Source: Janthinobacterium fluminis (GTDB taxonomy: Bacteria > Pseudomonadota > Gammaproteobacteria > Burkholderiales > Burkholderiaceae_D). From it: a stretch of DNA of 64,000 nt. Shown piece after piece: positions 1 through 8,900 of the stretch (within the stretch, counting starts at the first letter, position 1; each line of letters opens with the position of its first letter). The position numbers were made by a program, and so were the translations under genes. The notes under the pieces were generated by a model, which saw nothing but the letters and a program-made list of their open reading frames with translations, did not search any database and was not told the origin of the DNA. The stretch is from the NCBI RefSeq assembly GCF_028595325.1, contig NZ_JAQQXR010000006.1, positions 62,001 through 126,000 of the forward strand. The letters run 5' to 3'.

Positions 1-1
1 C

Positions 2-571
2 CACATGGCCGACACCCTGGAGGCGCTGCGCGAGCACCTGAGCCGGCGCAAGGGCAGCCCGGCGAAAATCGCCGTCTGGGCCCACAACTCCCACCTGGGC
101 GACGCCCGCGCCACGGAAATGGGCGAGCAAGGCCAGCTCAACCTGGGCCAACTGATGCGCCAGCGTTATGGCGGCGACGACACCTTCCTGCTCGGTTTCA
201 CGACCCACACGGGCACCGTCACGGCGGCCAGCGACTGGGGTGGCCACGCCGAGCTGAAGGAGGTGCAGCCATCGCTGCCGGACAGCGTCGAACGGCTGCT
301 GCACGACACCGGCCTGCACAGCTTCCTGCTACCGCTGCGCGGCCAAGCCAGCGCCCTGCGCGCGGCCGGCATGCGCTACCTGGAACGGGCCATCGGCGTC
401 ATCTACCGCCCCGACACGGAACGCATCAGCCACTACTTCCACGCCGATCCGGCGCGCCAGTTCGACGCTCTGATCCACATCGACCGCAGCACCGCGCTGC
501 GGCCGCTGGAATACTCGCCGCACTGGAAACCACGGGAAGAAGTGCCGGAAACCTACCCCTTCGGCGTCTGA
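2..571 (+). CDS. Erythromycin esterase family protein, C-terminal part (5-prime truncated by window)
   Basis: The frame is open from the first bases of the window, so the true start lies upstream and only about 190 C-terminal residues are seen. The motif WAHNSHLGDARATEMG and the later LERAIGVIYRP stretch are typical of the erythromycin esterase superfamily, whose members hydrolyse esters and in environmental bacteria are usually of unknown substrate. The conserved His of the AHNSH motif is one of the family active-site residues. The stop at 571 overlaps by 19 bp the convergent minus-strand gene ending at 553. The family call is good. Whether this copy acts on macrolides cannot be told from sequence, and an N-terminal phosphoribosyltransferase fusion, known in some relatives, cannot be excluded. 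Confidence 0.8.
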   Translation, partial: HMADTLEALREHLSRRKGSPAKIAVWAHNSHLGDARATEMGEQGQLNLGQLMRQRYGGDDTFLLGFTTHTGTVTAASDWGGHAELKEVQPSLPDSVERLLHDTGLHSFLLPLRGQASALRAAGMRYLERAIGVIYRPDTERISHYFHADPARQFDALIHIDRSTALRPLEYSPHWKPREEVPETYPFGV

Positions 572-876
572 GCGGCGTCGGCCGCCGGCAAGGCGTCGGC
601 GCGGAAATCGACGTTGCAAGACCAGCAGTGGCGCGCACTCTTCGCCAAGCCCAGGCCGAAGCGGTCGCGCATCAGCTTGGCCTTGCAGTTCGGGCATTTC
701 GCAATCGAGGCCACATACAGCGAGGAACCGGCGACGCCGGCGAAAGGCAGCATCAGCAGCAGTTGCGAATAGGCACCGTTACGGAAAAACAAACCGCCGA
801 TATACAAACCGAAAAAACCGAAGCCGATCAGGCGGGCCGTCACTATTTTTTTATGCAACTTTGAAACAATACTCAA
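553..876 (-). CDS. Small two-helix membrane protein with C-terminal zinc ribbon
   Basis: I do not recognise a named family. The 107-residue product has two hydrophobic segments (about residues 18-35 and 40-62) followed by two CXXC pairs (CPNC and CWSC) separated by about 20 residues, which together would make a zinc ribbon on one side of the membrane. I chose the TTG at 876 because AGGGA sits 7 bases upstream and the frame further upstream codes for low-complexity residues unlike a protein start. No ATG is available near the first helix. It runs tail to tail with the esterase gene. Its role is unknown. Confidence 0.6.
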   Translation of the reverse strand: MSIVSKLHKKIVTARLIGFGFFGLYIGGLFFRNGAYSQLLLMLPFAGVAGSSLYVASIAKCPNCKAKLMRDRFGLGLAKSARHCWSCNVDFRADALPAADAAQTPKG

Positions 877-1102
877 TTTATATCCCTGAATGAAAAACCT
901 TGTGATTACCTGTGCAACGCCGGGAAACGGCGGCCTCCATCCGCGTTGCTGAACGGCAGGCGCGGCGGCGGGGCCGCGGGCCATCCGGATTCCTGGCGAT
1001 GCGATGGCGCATATCATGCACCGCGACAAGCAAATCGGCAATGGCCAGTTGCCACTGATGGCGCTGCGCCCGCGACAAAGGCGGCCGCGCCGCATCCACG
1101 GT

Positions 1103-1108
1103 TATAAT
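1103..1108 (+). promoter_or_regulatory. Probable -10 element upstream of the TSUP exporter
   Basis: A consensus TATAAT lies 45 bases before the ATG of the TauE/SafE-type gene. No good -35 hexamer is present at 16-18 bp, so this is only a partial promoter call. Confidence 0.4.
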
Positions 1109-1152
1109 CGACGCCACACTTCCCGTCGCGCAACACTGCCACCCCTCCCCAC

Positions 1153-1914
1153 ATGAGCCCAATTGCCCCGCTCGAACTGCACGTCATCATCCTCATCGCT
1201 GCGGCCGGCTTCATCGCCGGCGTGCAAAACGCGCTGGCCGGGGGCGGCTCCTTCATCACCTTTCCGGCGCTGCTGCTGGCCGGGCTCAACCCGCTGGCGG
1301 CGAACATCACCTCGACGGTGGCGATGTTCCCCAGCCAAACCACATCGGCGCTGGCGGGGCGCAAACTGATCGACGACGTCGGCCCGCTCAGCTTTCGGCA
1401 CATGTTACTCATCAGCGCAGTCGGCGGCATACTGGGCGCGCTCCTGCTACTGAGCACCCCGGCCACCTACTTCGCCAAAATCGTCCCCTGGCTCGTGCTC
1501 TTCGCCACCGGCGTATTCGCCTGGGGCACCTTCCGCCGCAAACCGCTGCACGCGGCCGGCGCCATGTCGCTGCCGCTACTCATCGGCGTACAAAGCTGCA
1601 TCGCCGTCTACGGCGGCTACTTCGGCGGCGGCATCGGCTTCCTCATGCTGGCGGCGCTGACCATCGCCGGCATGCAAGTGCGGGCGGCGACGGCCACCAA
1701 AAACATGCTGGCGACGGCCATGAACGCGGCGGCGACACTCATCTTCGCCTTCTCCGACAAAATCAGCTGGCCGGCCGCGTTCGCGCTGGCGGCGGGCGGC
1801 ATAGGCGGCGGCATCTGCGGCGCCTGGCTCATCCACCGCCTGCCCGAGCGCATCATGCGCGCCTTCGTCGTCCTCATCGGCGCCCTCCTCACCGCCTGGA
1901 TGTTCATCCGCTAA
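1153..1914 (+). CDS. Sulfite exporter TauE/SafE (TSUP) family membrane protein
   Basis: The 253-residue protein is almost entirely hydrophobic, with about eight membrane segments arranged as two repeats, as in the TSUP family. The N-terminal GFIAGVQNALAGGGSFITFP and the central GGYFGGGIGFLML are the paired glycine-rich family signatures near the start of each half. TSUP proteins export or import small sulfur-containing or organic anions across the inner membrane; the substrate here is unknown. It appears to be a single-gene unit, with the copper operon converging on it across a cluster of inverted repeats. Confidence 0.85.
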   Translation: MSPIAPLELHVIILIAAAGFIAGVQNALAGGGSFITFPALLLAGLNPLAANITSTVAMFPSQTTSALAGRKLIDDVGPLSFRHMLLISAVGGILGALLLLSTPATYFAKIVPWLVLFATGVFAWGTFRRKPLHAAGAMSLPLLIGVQSCIAVYGGYFGGGIGFLMLAALTIAGMQVRAATATKNMLATAMNAAATLIFAFSDKISWPAAFALAAGGIGGGICGAWLIHRLPERIMRAFVVLIGALLTAWMFIR

Positions 1915-1921
1915 AACAACA

Positions 1922-2124
1922 ATGGGGTCAGGTCTAGACATGGCGGTTTTTTAAAACCAACATTGGGGTCAGGTCTAGACATGACGGTTTGTGCCGGAAA
2001 AACAACGGGCCAGCCAGGCCCATAGCACGTTGTGCCTTGCCCCAGGGCGACAAAACCGCCATGTCTAGACCTGACCCCAGTGGCTTTTTCACCACAAACC
2101 GCCATGTCTAGACCTGACCCCATT
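1922..2124. repeat. Cluster of four copies of a long inverted-repeat element (locus 1)
   Basis: Four near-identical units with the core TGGGGTCAGGTCTAGACATG followed by GCGGTTT lie at 1922-1950 (plus), 1964-1990 (plus, one change, TGACGG), 2052-2079 (minus) and 2096-2124 (minus). Two direct copies thus face two inverted copies. They fill the gap between the convergent TSUP gene and cueR. The same unit recurs at 27084-27150 and 38199-38270. Each unit contains the 8-bp palindrome GTCTAGAC. The arrangement is like REP/BIME or REPIN elements. No transposase is in the window. Confidence 0.9.
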
Positions 2125-2129
2125 GTTGC

Positions 2130-2537
2130 TTAGCTGCAGCAGGGGGCGGCTGGCAGGCTGAGGTTTTGTAGGATGGGGCAGTCGGGCTGGTCGTCGCCGT
2201 GGCAGTGTTGCGCCAGTTGGTTGAGGGTGTCGCGCATGGCCGTCAGTTCGGCAATGCGGCCGTCTAGTTCCGCTACGTGCGCCAGCGCGATGCGTTTGAC
2301 GTCGGCGCTGGCACGTTCGGCGTTTTGCCATAGCGATAGGAGGTCGCGGATTTGTTCGAGCGAGAAGCCCAGCGTGCGCGCGCGTTTGATGAAGCGCAGC
2401 GCGTGCAGTTCGTCGTCGTTGTAGGTGCGGTAGCCGGCCTCGCTGCGCGCGCTCGCTTTGATGAGGTCGATGCTTTCGTAGTAACGTATCATTTTGGCGC
2501 TGATGCCGCTCGCCTTCGCCGCTTGGCCGATGTTCAT
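2130..2537 (-). CDS. cueR: Copper-responsive MerR-family regulator CueR
   Basis: This 135-residue protein has the MerR N-terminal winged helix ([23 protein letters not shown]), a dimerisation helix, and the copper-binding loop with Cys112 and Cys120 separated by seven residues, the arrangement and numbering known for CueR. An extra Cys-Cys pair sits at the C terminus (133-134). CueR binds Cu(I) and activates copA by distorting a promoter with an over-long spacer. The gene overlaps the end of copA by 4 bp (ATGA), so it is translated from the copA message and would be autoregulated through the operator upstream of copA. Confidence 0.93.
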   Translation of the reverse strand: MNIGQAAKASGISAKMIRYYESIDLIKASARSEAGYRTYNDDELHALRFIKRARTLGFSLEQIRDLLSLWQNAERASADVKRIALAHVAELDGRIAELTAMRDTLNQLAQHCHGDDQPDCPILQNLSLPAAPCCS

Positions 2538-4972
2538 TGTTGTCTTTCCTTTCGTGGTGCGCCGCGCGGGCGCCAGCGCCGCAGCAGCAGGGCGTTGCTG
2601 ATGACGCTGACGGAGCTGAAGGCCATCGCCGCCCCCGCCACCATCGGGTTGAGCAGGCCAAACGCGGCCAGCGGGATGCCGATCAGGTTGTAGATGAAGG
2701 CCCAGAACAGGTTTTGCCGGATTTTGTTGTAGCTGCGCCGCGAGATGTCGATGGCGTCCGCCACCAGCGACGGGTCGCCACGCATCAGGGTGATGCCGGC
2801 CGCGTGCATGGCGACGTCGGTGCCCGTCGACATGGCGATGCCGACGTCGGCCGCCGCCAGCGCCGGCGCGTCGTTGATGCCGTCGCCCACCATGGCGACC
2901 CGTTCGCCCGCCTGTTTCATGGCGTCGATTTTAGCCGTTTTGTCGGCCGGCAGCATTTTCGCGGCGACGCTGTCGAGGCCCAGCGCCTTGCCGACGGCGT
3001 CGGCGCTGCCCTGGTTGTCGCCGGTCAGCATGACGGTGCGCAGGCCCAGGGCCCGCAGGCGGGCGACGGCCGCGGCCGCTCCGGGTTTGATGCGGTCGCT
3101 GAAGGCGAACAGGCCCAGCAGTTGCAGCTGCGGCTCACTGCTGGCCAGCCAGGAGATGGTGTGGCCGCTGCCCTCCAGTTCGGCGGCCCGCGCCGCCAGC
3201 GGCGCCAGGTCGACGCCCAGTTCTTGCATCAGGCGCGTGCTGCCCAGTTTCAGGTCGAGGCCGTCGACGCGGGCCGCCAGGCCGCGCCCCGGCAGCGCCG
3301 CCAGCGCCTCGGCCGGCAGCGCCGCGACGCCGCCCGCGGCGGCGGCGTCGAGCACGGCGCGCGCCAGGCTGTGCTCGCTGCCGCGCTGGATGCTGGCCGC
3401 CAGTTGCAGCAGGCGCGCCTCGGCGATGCCGTGGGCGGCCAGTTGCGCCAGTGCCGGCCGGCCTTCGGTCAGCGTGCCGGTTTTGTCGAAGACGACGGTG
3501 CTGACGCCGTGCGCCACTTCGAGCGCCTCGGCGTCCTTGATCAGGATGCCGTAGCGGGCCGCCGCGCCGGTGCCGGCCATGATGGCCGTCGGCGTCGCCA
3601 GCCCCAGCGCGCACGGACAGGCGATGACGAGCACGGCGACGGCGTTGATGATCGCGCCTTCGATGTTGCCCGTCGCCAGCCACCAGCCGGCCAGCGTCAG
3701 CAGGGCCAGCACCAGCACCACCGGCACGAACACGGCGCTGACGCGGTCGACCAGATGCTGGATCGGCGCCTTGGCCGCCTGCGCGTCCTCGACCAGGCGG
3801 ATGATGCGCGACAGCGTCGTCTCGGCGCCGACGGCGCTGGTGCGCACCAGCAGCAAGCCGTCGGCGTTGATGGCGCCGCCGGTGACGCTGTCGCCGGCGT
3901 GCTTGTCGACGGGCAGGCTTTCGCCGGTGATCAGCGATTCGTTGACCTGGCTGGCGCCGTCGACGACGACGCCGTCGACGGCGACCCGTTCGCCCGGGCG
4001 TATCACGACCAGGTCGCCGACGCGCACCTGGGCGGCCGGCACGTCGACGTCGGCGCCGCCGCGGCGCACGCGCGCCGTCTCCGGCCGCAGCACTTGCAGG
4101 GCGCGGATCGCCGCCGACGTCTGGCGCTTGGCGCGCGCTTCCAGCCATTTACCCAGCAGTACCAGCGTGATGACGACGGCGGAGGCTTCGAAATAGAGAT
4201 GGTGGGCGGAGCGCTCCGCGCCCAGCCACTGGTACAGACTGAGGCCGTAGGCGGCGCTGGTGCCCAGCGCCACCAGCAAGTCCATATTGCCGCTGCGCGC
4301 CAGCAGGGCCTTCCAGCCGGCCCGGTAGAAGCGCGCGCCCAGCCAGAACTGCACCGGCGTGGCCAGCAGCATTTGCAGCGCCGGCGGCAGCATCAGGTGC
4401 CGCCCCGTCCAATCGAGCAGCATAGGCGCCATCAGCGGCAGCGACAGCAGCGCGGCGATGAGGACTTTGGCGCCGTCCGGAATGGCCGGCTGGGCCGGCT
4501 TGGCCGTGGCCGTGGCGCCGCCGCGCTCCCTGGCCGGCGCGGCGTGGTAGCCGGCCGCCTCGACGGCGCGGATCAGCGCGTCGGCGCCGGCGCCGCCCGT
4601 CAGTTGCACGCGGGCGCTGTCGGTGGCCAGGTTGACGCTGGCGTCGATGACGCCGGGCACCTTGCGCAGCGCCTTCTCGACCCGCCCGACGCAAGAGGCG
4701 CACGTCATGCCCTCGATGTCCAGGCTGACCTCCTGGCGCGCCACCTGGTAGCCGGCCTTTTCGACGGCCAGGCGCAGCGTCTCCAGCGCCAGCGGCGCGT
4801 CCGACTCGACCCTGGCCGACTCGGTGGCCAGGTTGACGCTGGCGCGGCGCACGCCGGGCACGGCGGCCAGCGCCTTTTCGACGCGGCCGACGCAGGACGC
4901 GCAACTCATGCCGTCTATGCTCAGCGTTTGCGCGGCGATGGGCGAGGGGAAAGCGGGGGCGGGCTGGTTCAT
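2534..4972 (-). CDS. copA: Copper-exporting P1B-type ATPase CopA
   Basis: The 812-residue protein has two N-terminal heavy-metal domains (GMSCASC and GMTCASC), eight predicted membrane helices, the CPC motif (ACPCALG) in helix 6, the phosphorylation site DKTGT, the GDGIND hinge, and the YN and MxxxS residues of the last helices that define Cu(I) pumps. It exports Cu(I) from the cytoplasm. The usual SEHPLA motif of the ATP-binding domain reads SEHSLA here (His534-Ser535), an unusual substitution. I chose the ATG at 4972 because AGGA lies about 10 bases upstream; an ATG 11 codons earlier is less likely. It is co-transcribed with cueR. Confidence 0.95.
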   Translation of the reverse strand: MNQPAPAFPSPIAAQTLSIDGMSCASCVGRVEKALAAVPGVRRASVNLATESARVESDAPLALETLRLAVEKAGYQVARQEVSLDIEGMTCASCVGRVEKALRKVPGVIDASVNLATDSARVQLTGGAGADALIRAVEAAGYHAAPARERGGATATAKPAQPAIPDGAKVLIAALLSLPLMAPMLLDWTGRHLMLPPALQMLLATPVQFWLGARFYRAGWKALLARSGNMDLLVALGTSAAYGLSLYQWLGAERSAHHLYFEASAVVITLVLLGKWLEARAKRQTSAAIRALQVLRPETARVRRGGADVDVPAAQVRVGDLVVIRPGERVAVDGVVVDGASQVNESLITGESLPVDKHAGDSVTGGAINADGLLLVRTSAVGAETTLSRIIRLVEDAQAAKAPIQHLVDRVSAVFVPVVLVLALLTLAGWWLATGNIEGAIINAVAVLVIACPCALGLATPTAIMAGTGAAARYGILIKDAEALEVAHGVSTVVFDKTGTLTEGRPALAQLAAHGIAEARLLQLAASIQRGSEHSLARAVLDAAAAGGVAALPAEALAALPGRGLAARVDGLDLKLGSTRLMQELGVDLAPLAARAAELEGSGHTISWLASSEPQLQLLGLFAFSDRIKPGAAAAVARLRALGLRTVMLTGDNQGSADAVGKALGLDSVAAKMLPADKTAKIDAMKQAGERVAMVGDGINDAPALAAADVGIAMSTGTDVAMHAAGITLMRGDPSLVADAIDISRRSYNKIRQNLFWAFIYNLIGIPLAAFGLLNPMVAGAAMAFSSVSVISNALLLRRWRPRGAPRKERQQ

Positions 4973-5004
4973 GGCAGCGTATCCTGTGGTTGCACGATCA
5001 GGCA

Positions 5005-5036
5005 AGGATCAACTATCCAATGATGGGAAGGTCAAG
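5005..5036 (-). promoter_or_regulatory. CueR-type operator/promoter of copA-cueR
   Basis: On the minus strand the sequence TTGACCTTCCCATCATTGGA followed by TAGTT matches the known CueR pattern of a TTGACC -35 hexamer that also forms the left arm of a dyad. With the 19-bp spacer typical of MerR-family promoters the -10 would fall at 5005-5010 (GATCCT, weak). It lies about 40 bases before the copA ATG. The operator match is clear; the exact -10 is uncertain. Confidence 0.75.
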
Positions 5037-5052
5037 GTTTATTTTCAAGCCG

Positions 5053-5116
5053 CAGCCGGGGACAGACCACGATTTCCGAGAAATATTTCTCGGAAATCGT
5101 GGTCTGTCCCCGGCTG
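5053..5116. repeat. Perfect 64-bp palindrome
   Basis: The left half (5053-5084, beginning CAGCCGGGGACAGACCACG) is the exact reverse complement of the right half (5085-5116), with no loop and no mismatch. It begins 3 bp beyond the fecR stop and lies upstream of the copA promoter. As RNA it would form a very long hairpin and could stop transcription of the fecR operon, but there is no T-run. The GGGGACAGACC end is reminiscent of REP-type elements. It is a different sequence from the TGGGGTCAGGTC repeats elsewhere in the window. Confidence 0.95.
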
Positions 5117-5119
5117 GGT

Positions 5120-5968
5120 CTAGCGCACCTCGCAGTCGACGGTGTTGGCTTTGGGGGAGGCGGCCGCCCTGCCCGCCGGCGCATTCGACGAGAACGCCGG
5201 CGGCGGCGCGAACTGGATGCCGGGGTTGCGCGGCACGACAACCGGCGGCTGGACGAAGGACGGCGTGTAGCCGAACTGGCCGGCGCTGAACGATTGCGCG
5301 CCGCCGCCATTGCTCAGCGTGATCAAGCCGTCGATGACGTGCACGTACAAGCCGGGCGCCAGGCCGCCTTTGGGCGCCGGCGGCATGCCCGGCACCGGCG
5401 CCTGCGCCAGCGTCAGCGGCGCGATCGCGGCGCCGGCCCCGCCAAGCGCGGCCGTGCTGGCCAGCGCGTATGCCAGGCGCGACGCCGCCAGCGCCGCCGC
5501 CGTCTCCGGCACGTATTCGACGATGAAGGTGGTGCCGCGTATGCCGATGGTGGCGGCCGGCGTTTTCATCGAGAAGCGTTCCTTGTTGCGCTTGCCCAGC
5601 AGGCCCGTCAGCGCGCGCAGCCCGCCCTTGATCAGCGCGAGCGAGGCGCCGTCCGCATCCGCCTTGCCGGCGTCGAAGGCGAATTGCTCGACCGTCAAGG
5701 CGCTGCCCGGACGCAAGGTGATTTCGCTGTTGTCGATGAACTTGATCAACGCGTAGCTGTTTTTTTCCGTCACCAGCGTGTCGCCCTGCTCGACCTCGGA
5801 TTTGACGGCCAGCACCTTGGCCGTGCCGTCGGCTTTTTTCGCCAGCAGCGGCCCGCTCAGATGCATCACCGTGCCGACCACCTGGGCTGCCGGGGCCAGC
5901 GCGGCGCAGCACAGCAGCGCCAGCGCCAGCACGGCCTTAATTGCAGTACATTTTCTTGACTGGCTCAT
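5120..5968 (-). CDS. Secreted FecR-domain protein at the end of the two-partner secretion operon
   Basis: The 282-residue product has a signal peptide (residues 1-28, ending APAA) and a FecR domain at about residues 40-160, recognised by VEQGDTLVTEKNSYALIKF, LRPGSALTVEQ and the TPAATIGIRGTTF segment. The C-terminal third is Pro/Ala-rich without a clear fold. Classical FecR proteins carry an inner-membrane helix and talk to a sigma factor. This one has no such helix, and no sigma factor or TonB receptor is nearby, so it belongs to the soluble periplasmic FecR group. Its start overlaps the end of tpsA by 32 bp, with GGAG 9 bases upstream, which indicates translational coupling. It may act in biogenesis or sensing of the TpsA exoprotein; that is inference. 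Confidence 0.85.
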   Translation of the reverse strand: MSQSRKCTAIKAVLALALLCCAALAPAAQVVGTVMHLSGPLLAKKADGTAKVLAVKSEVEQGDTLVTEKNSYALIKFIDNSEITLRPGSALTVEQFAFDAGKADADGASLALIKGGLRALTGLLGKRNKERFSMKTPAATIGIRGTTFIVEYVPETAAALAASRLAYALASTAALGGAGAAIAPLTLAQAPVPGMPPAPKGGLAPGLYVHVIDGLITLSNGGGAQSFSAGQFGYTPSFVQPPVVVPRNPGIQFAPPPAFSSNAPAGRAAASPKANTVDCEVR

Positions 5969-8900
5969 CTTTTTTCGCTCCCGTGTCCTTGCTGGCTACG
6001 CCATCCTTCTTGTCCTCGGATTTTTTCGCCGCCTCGTCCTTGTCGCCGGCCTTGCCCGCCGCCTCCTTGCCGCCGGCGGGCGCCACCGGCAACACCGCCG
6101 CCGAGGCGCTCTGCGTCACGCTGTTGATGATGTTGACGGTCGTGTTCAGCGCCTGCGCCACCGGCGCGCTCTGCTGGGCGATCGGGTTCTGGCCGCTGTC
6201 GATGAGGGGCATGCCGCCGCTGAACACGCCGGGCGGCGCCGACACCGCGCCGTTCGGCGCCGACAGGATCACCGGGCCGCCGCTGTTGATGCGCACCCCG
6301 GAGCTGGCGGCGATGCTGCCGTTCCTGGCGGCGACGCGGATGCTGCCGCCGGCCGGCACCGTCAGGCTGGAGCTGCCGCCGAGGCTGACGCCGCCGCCGG
6401 CCGCCATGCCGATGTCGCGGCCGGCGCTCAGGCTGGCCGCGCCGTCGAGCGCGATGCCGCCGCCGGCGTTGACGCTGATGTCGCGCAGCGCGGCCAGGCT
6501 GGCGGCGGCGCCGAAGACGACGTCGCTGCTGGCCGTCAGGGCGATGTCGCCGCCGCCGATGGCGCCCTGCACCAGGATGGGGCTGTGCGCCGTCAGCGCG
6601 ACGTTGCCGCCCTTGGCCTGGATGGCGCCGGTTTCGATGCCGCCGCTGTTGTCGACGACGATGTCGCCGCCCTCGCTGGCGAGCGGTCCCAGTTTCAGCG
6701 TTCCCGGCGCGCTGCTGTTGCTCAGCGCGATACCGCCGCCGGCGCTGTTGACGGCGCTGAAACTGCCGATGCGGTTGCCGGCATGGTTCAGCGCGATGCC
6801 GTTTTGCGCCCGCGCGCTGACGCTGCCGCCCTCCAGCGCGCCGCTCTGGCTGATGCGGCCGCCCTCGGCCGCCAGCGACACGGTGGCCGCGCCGAGGCGG
6901 GCGAAGTCCAGGTCGCCGCTGGCCTGGACGATCGCCAGCGCGCCGCCGATGCCGACGCTGCCGGCGCTCTGGCTGAAGCTGCGCCGCACCGTCAGGCTGC
7001 CGGCGCCGCCGACGCTGCCGCCGCTCTGGGCGTAGTTGTCGAGCGTCAGGCCGCCGCCCAGGACCAGGCTGCCGCCGCTGACGCTCAAGCCCGCCGCGCC
7101 TTCCAGCAGCGACTGCTCGTCGGCGGCCGTGCCCAGCGTCAGGCTGCCGCCGCTCACGCTCAGTCCCTGCCGGCCCGCCAGCTTGCGCAGCGTCGTCGCG
7201 CCGGCCGCGCCATTGTAGTCGACGAGGCCGGCGCCGGCCAGGTTCACGGCCAGCACATTGGCGCCGTCCGGCACCACGCCGCCGTCCCAGTTGGCCGCGT
7301 CGCTCCATAGGCCGGCGCCGCCGATCCAGGTCGACAGCGGTTTCGGCGTGATGTCGGCCGTGGCGGCCAGGCCGCCGACGAGCGCGTAATTGCCGGCGTC
7401 CGGGCCGCTCAATGCGGCGCCGGCGATGGTGACGGTTTTGCCGTTGCCGACGTGGCGGTCGACGAAGCTGGCCGGGCCGAGAACCAGGCTGACGCCGTCA
7501 TCGCCGAGCACGCCGGCCAGCGCGCCGCTGACGCTGGCCCTGGTCGTGCCGTCGTAGACGCGGTTCGCCGCGCCCAGGCCGGCGATGGACAGGGTCGCCC
7601 TGGAGATGTCGCCGAAGCCGTCGGCGCTGTCGCCGCTAAAACGGTAGTTTTCCAGGCCAGCGCCGCTCAACACCACGCCGGTGGCATGCACGGGCTTGCC
7701 CGGCCCGGCGTTCTTGTCCAGGAAGGCGGCCTTGCCGGTGGCGACGATGGCGTCGCCACCGACCAGGTTGTTGACGCTGAAGCGGGCCGCGCCCAAGCCC
7801 AGTTGGCCGTCGTAGACCTTGCTGCCGCCGACGCTGACCGTCAGCGCGCGCGGCAGTATCGTCAAATCGCTGGCGCCGACGTAATTGATGTCGTATTTGG
7901 TCGACCACAGGCCGCCCAGCGCATAGGTGCCGACGTTGCGCGCCGCCGCCGTGTAGTCGAACACGCCGTCCGGCGCCGTGTCGCCGCCGCGCAAGCCGAC
8001 GTAGCTGAGCGAACCGTTGAAGAAACTCCGCTGGCCGTCGTAGACCTTGTCCTTGGCGGCGCCGCTGACGTTCACCTGCAGCGGCTGCAGCAGCGCCTTC
8101 AGCAGCGGCGTCGTGTGCCCCTCATAGATGCGCCACATCGGCGTGCCGACGAAGTCGAAGCCGGCGAAACTGTCCTGGCGCAGCATCTGCGCGGCGCTCA
8201 GGCCCGTGGCGCCGGCGCCGTCCGCCGTCTGGCCCGAAGCCTCGCTGTTCCAGTAGCCGTGGCTCAGGGTGCCGTTGCTGAAACCGATCAAGCCGCCCAC
8301 GGCGGCAAAGCCGACGCCGGCCACGGCGCCGCTGCTGTAGACATTGGCGACGCTGCCGGGATACACGTTTTCACCGACCAGGCCGCCCAGGTTCTCGGCC
8401 GCCAGCGCGCCGGCCTGGCCCGCGCCGCTACTGCTACTGCTGCTACTGCCGCCGGCGACGGCACCGAAGGCGGCGGCGTCATGGATGCTGCCGGCGTTGC
8501 GGCCGACCAGGCCGCCGACGCTGCGCGCGCCGCTGACGGCGCCGCCGGCCGCGACGATGCCGATGTTACCCTCGTTGTTGCCGACCAGGCCACCCACCAT
8601 CTGCCGCGCCCCCGTCACGACGCCGCTGGCGAATGCCTCGGAAATGCTGCCGAAGCTGCCGTTGCGCCCGACCAGGCCGCCGATGCCGCCGCCGTCCGCG
8701 ACATCCCAGCCGACCACGCCGCCGCTGGCGCGGGCGCGGTTGATGGCGCCGTCGTTCTGGCCGACCAGCCCGCCGACGGCATTGCCGCCGTTGACGGCGG
8801 CGCTGGCGCTGACGTTTTGCACCGTTCCCTCCTGCAGGCGGCCGGCCAGCGCACCGACATTGCCGGCGCCGGCGACGAAGCCGCCCAGCAGCGACAAGTC

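Noticed and set aside
1922-2124. CRISPR array at the four repeat units
   Set aside because: Units face opposite ways, spacers are irregular in length, and no cas gene is present.
2537-5023. 828-codon open frame on the plus strand opposite copA
   Set aside because: It mirrors copA codons, is dominated by Arg, Gly, Gln, Asp and Val, and has no recognisable domain. In high-GC DNA the opposite frame of a real gene is often open.
5120-5968. FecR as anti-sigma factor of an iron-dicitrate system
   Set aside because: No sigma factor or TonB-dependent receptor is near, and the protein is predicted to be soluble in the periplasm.
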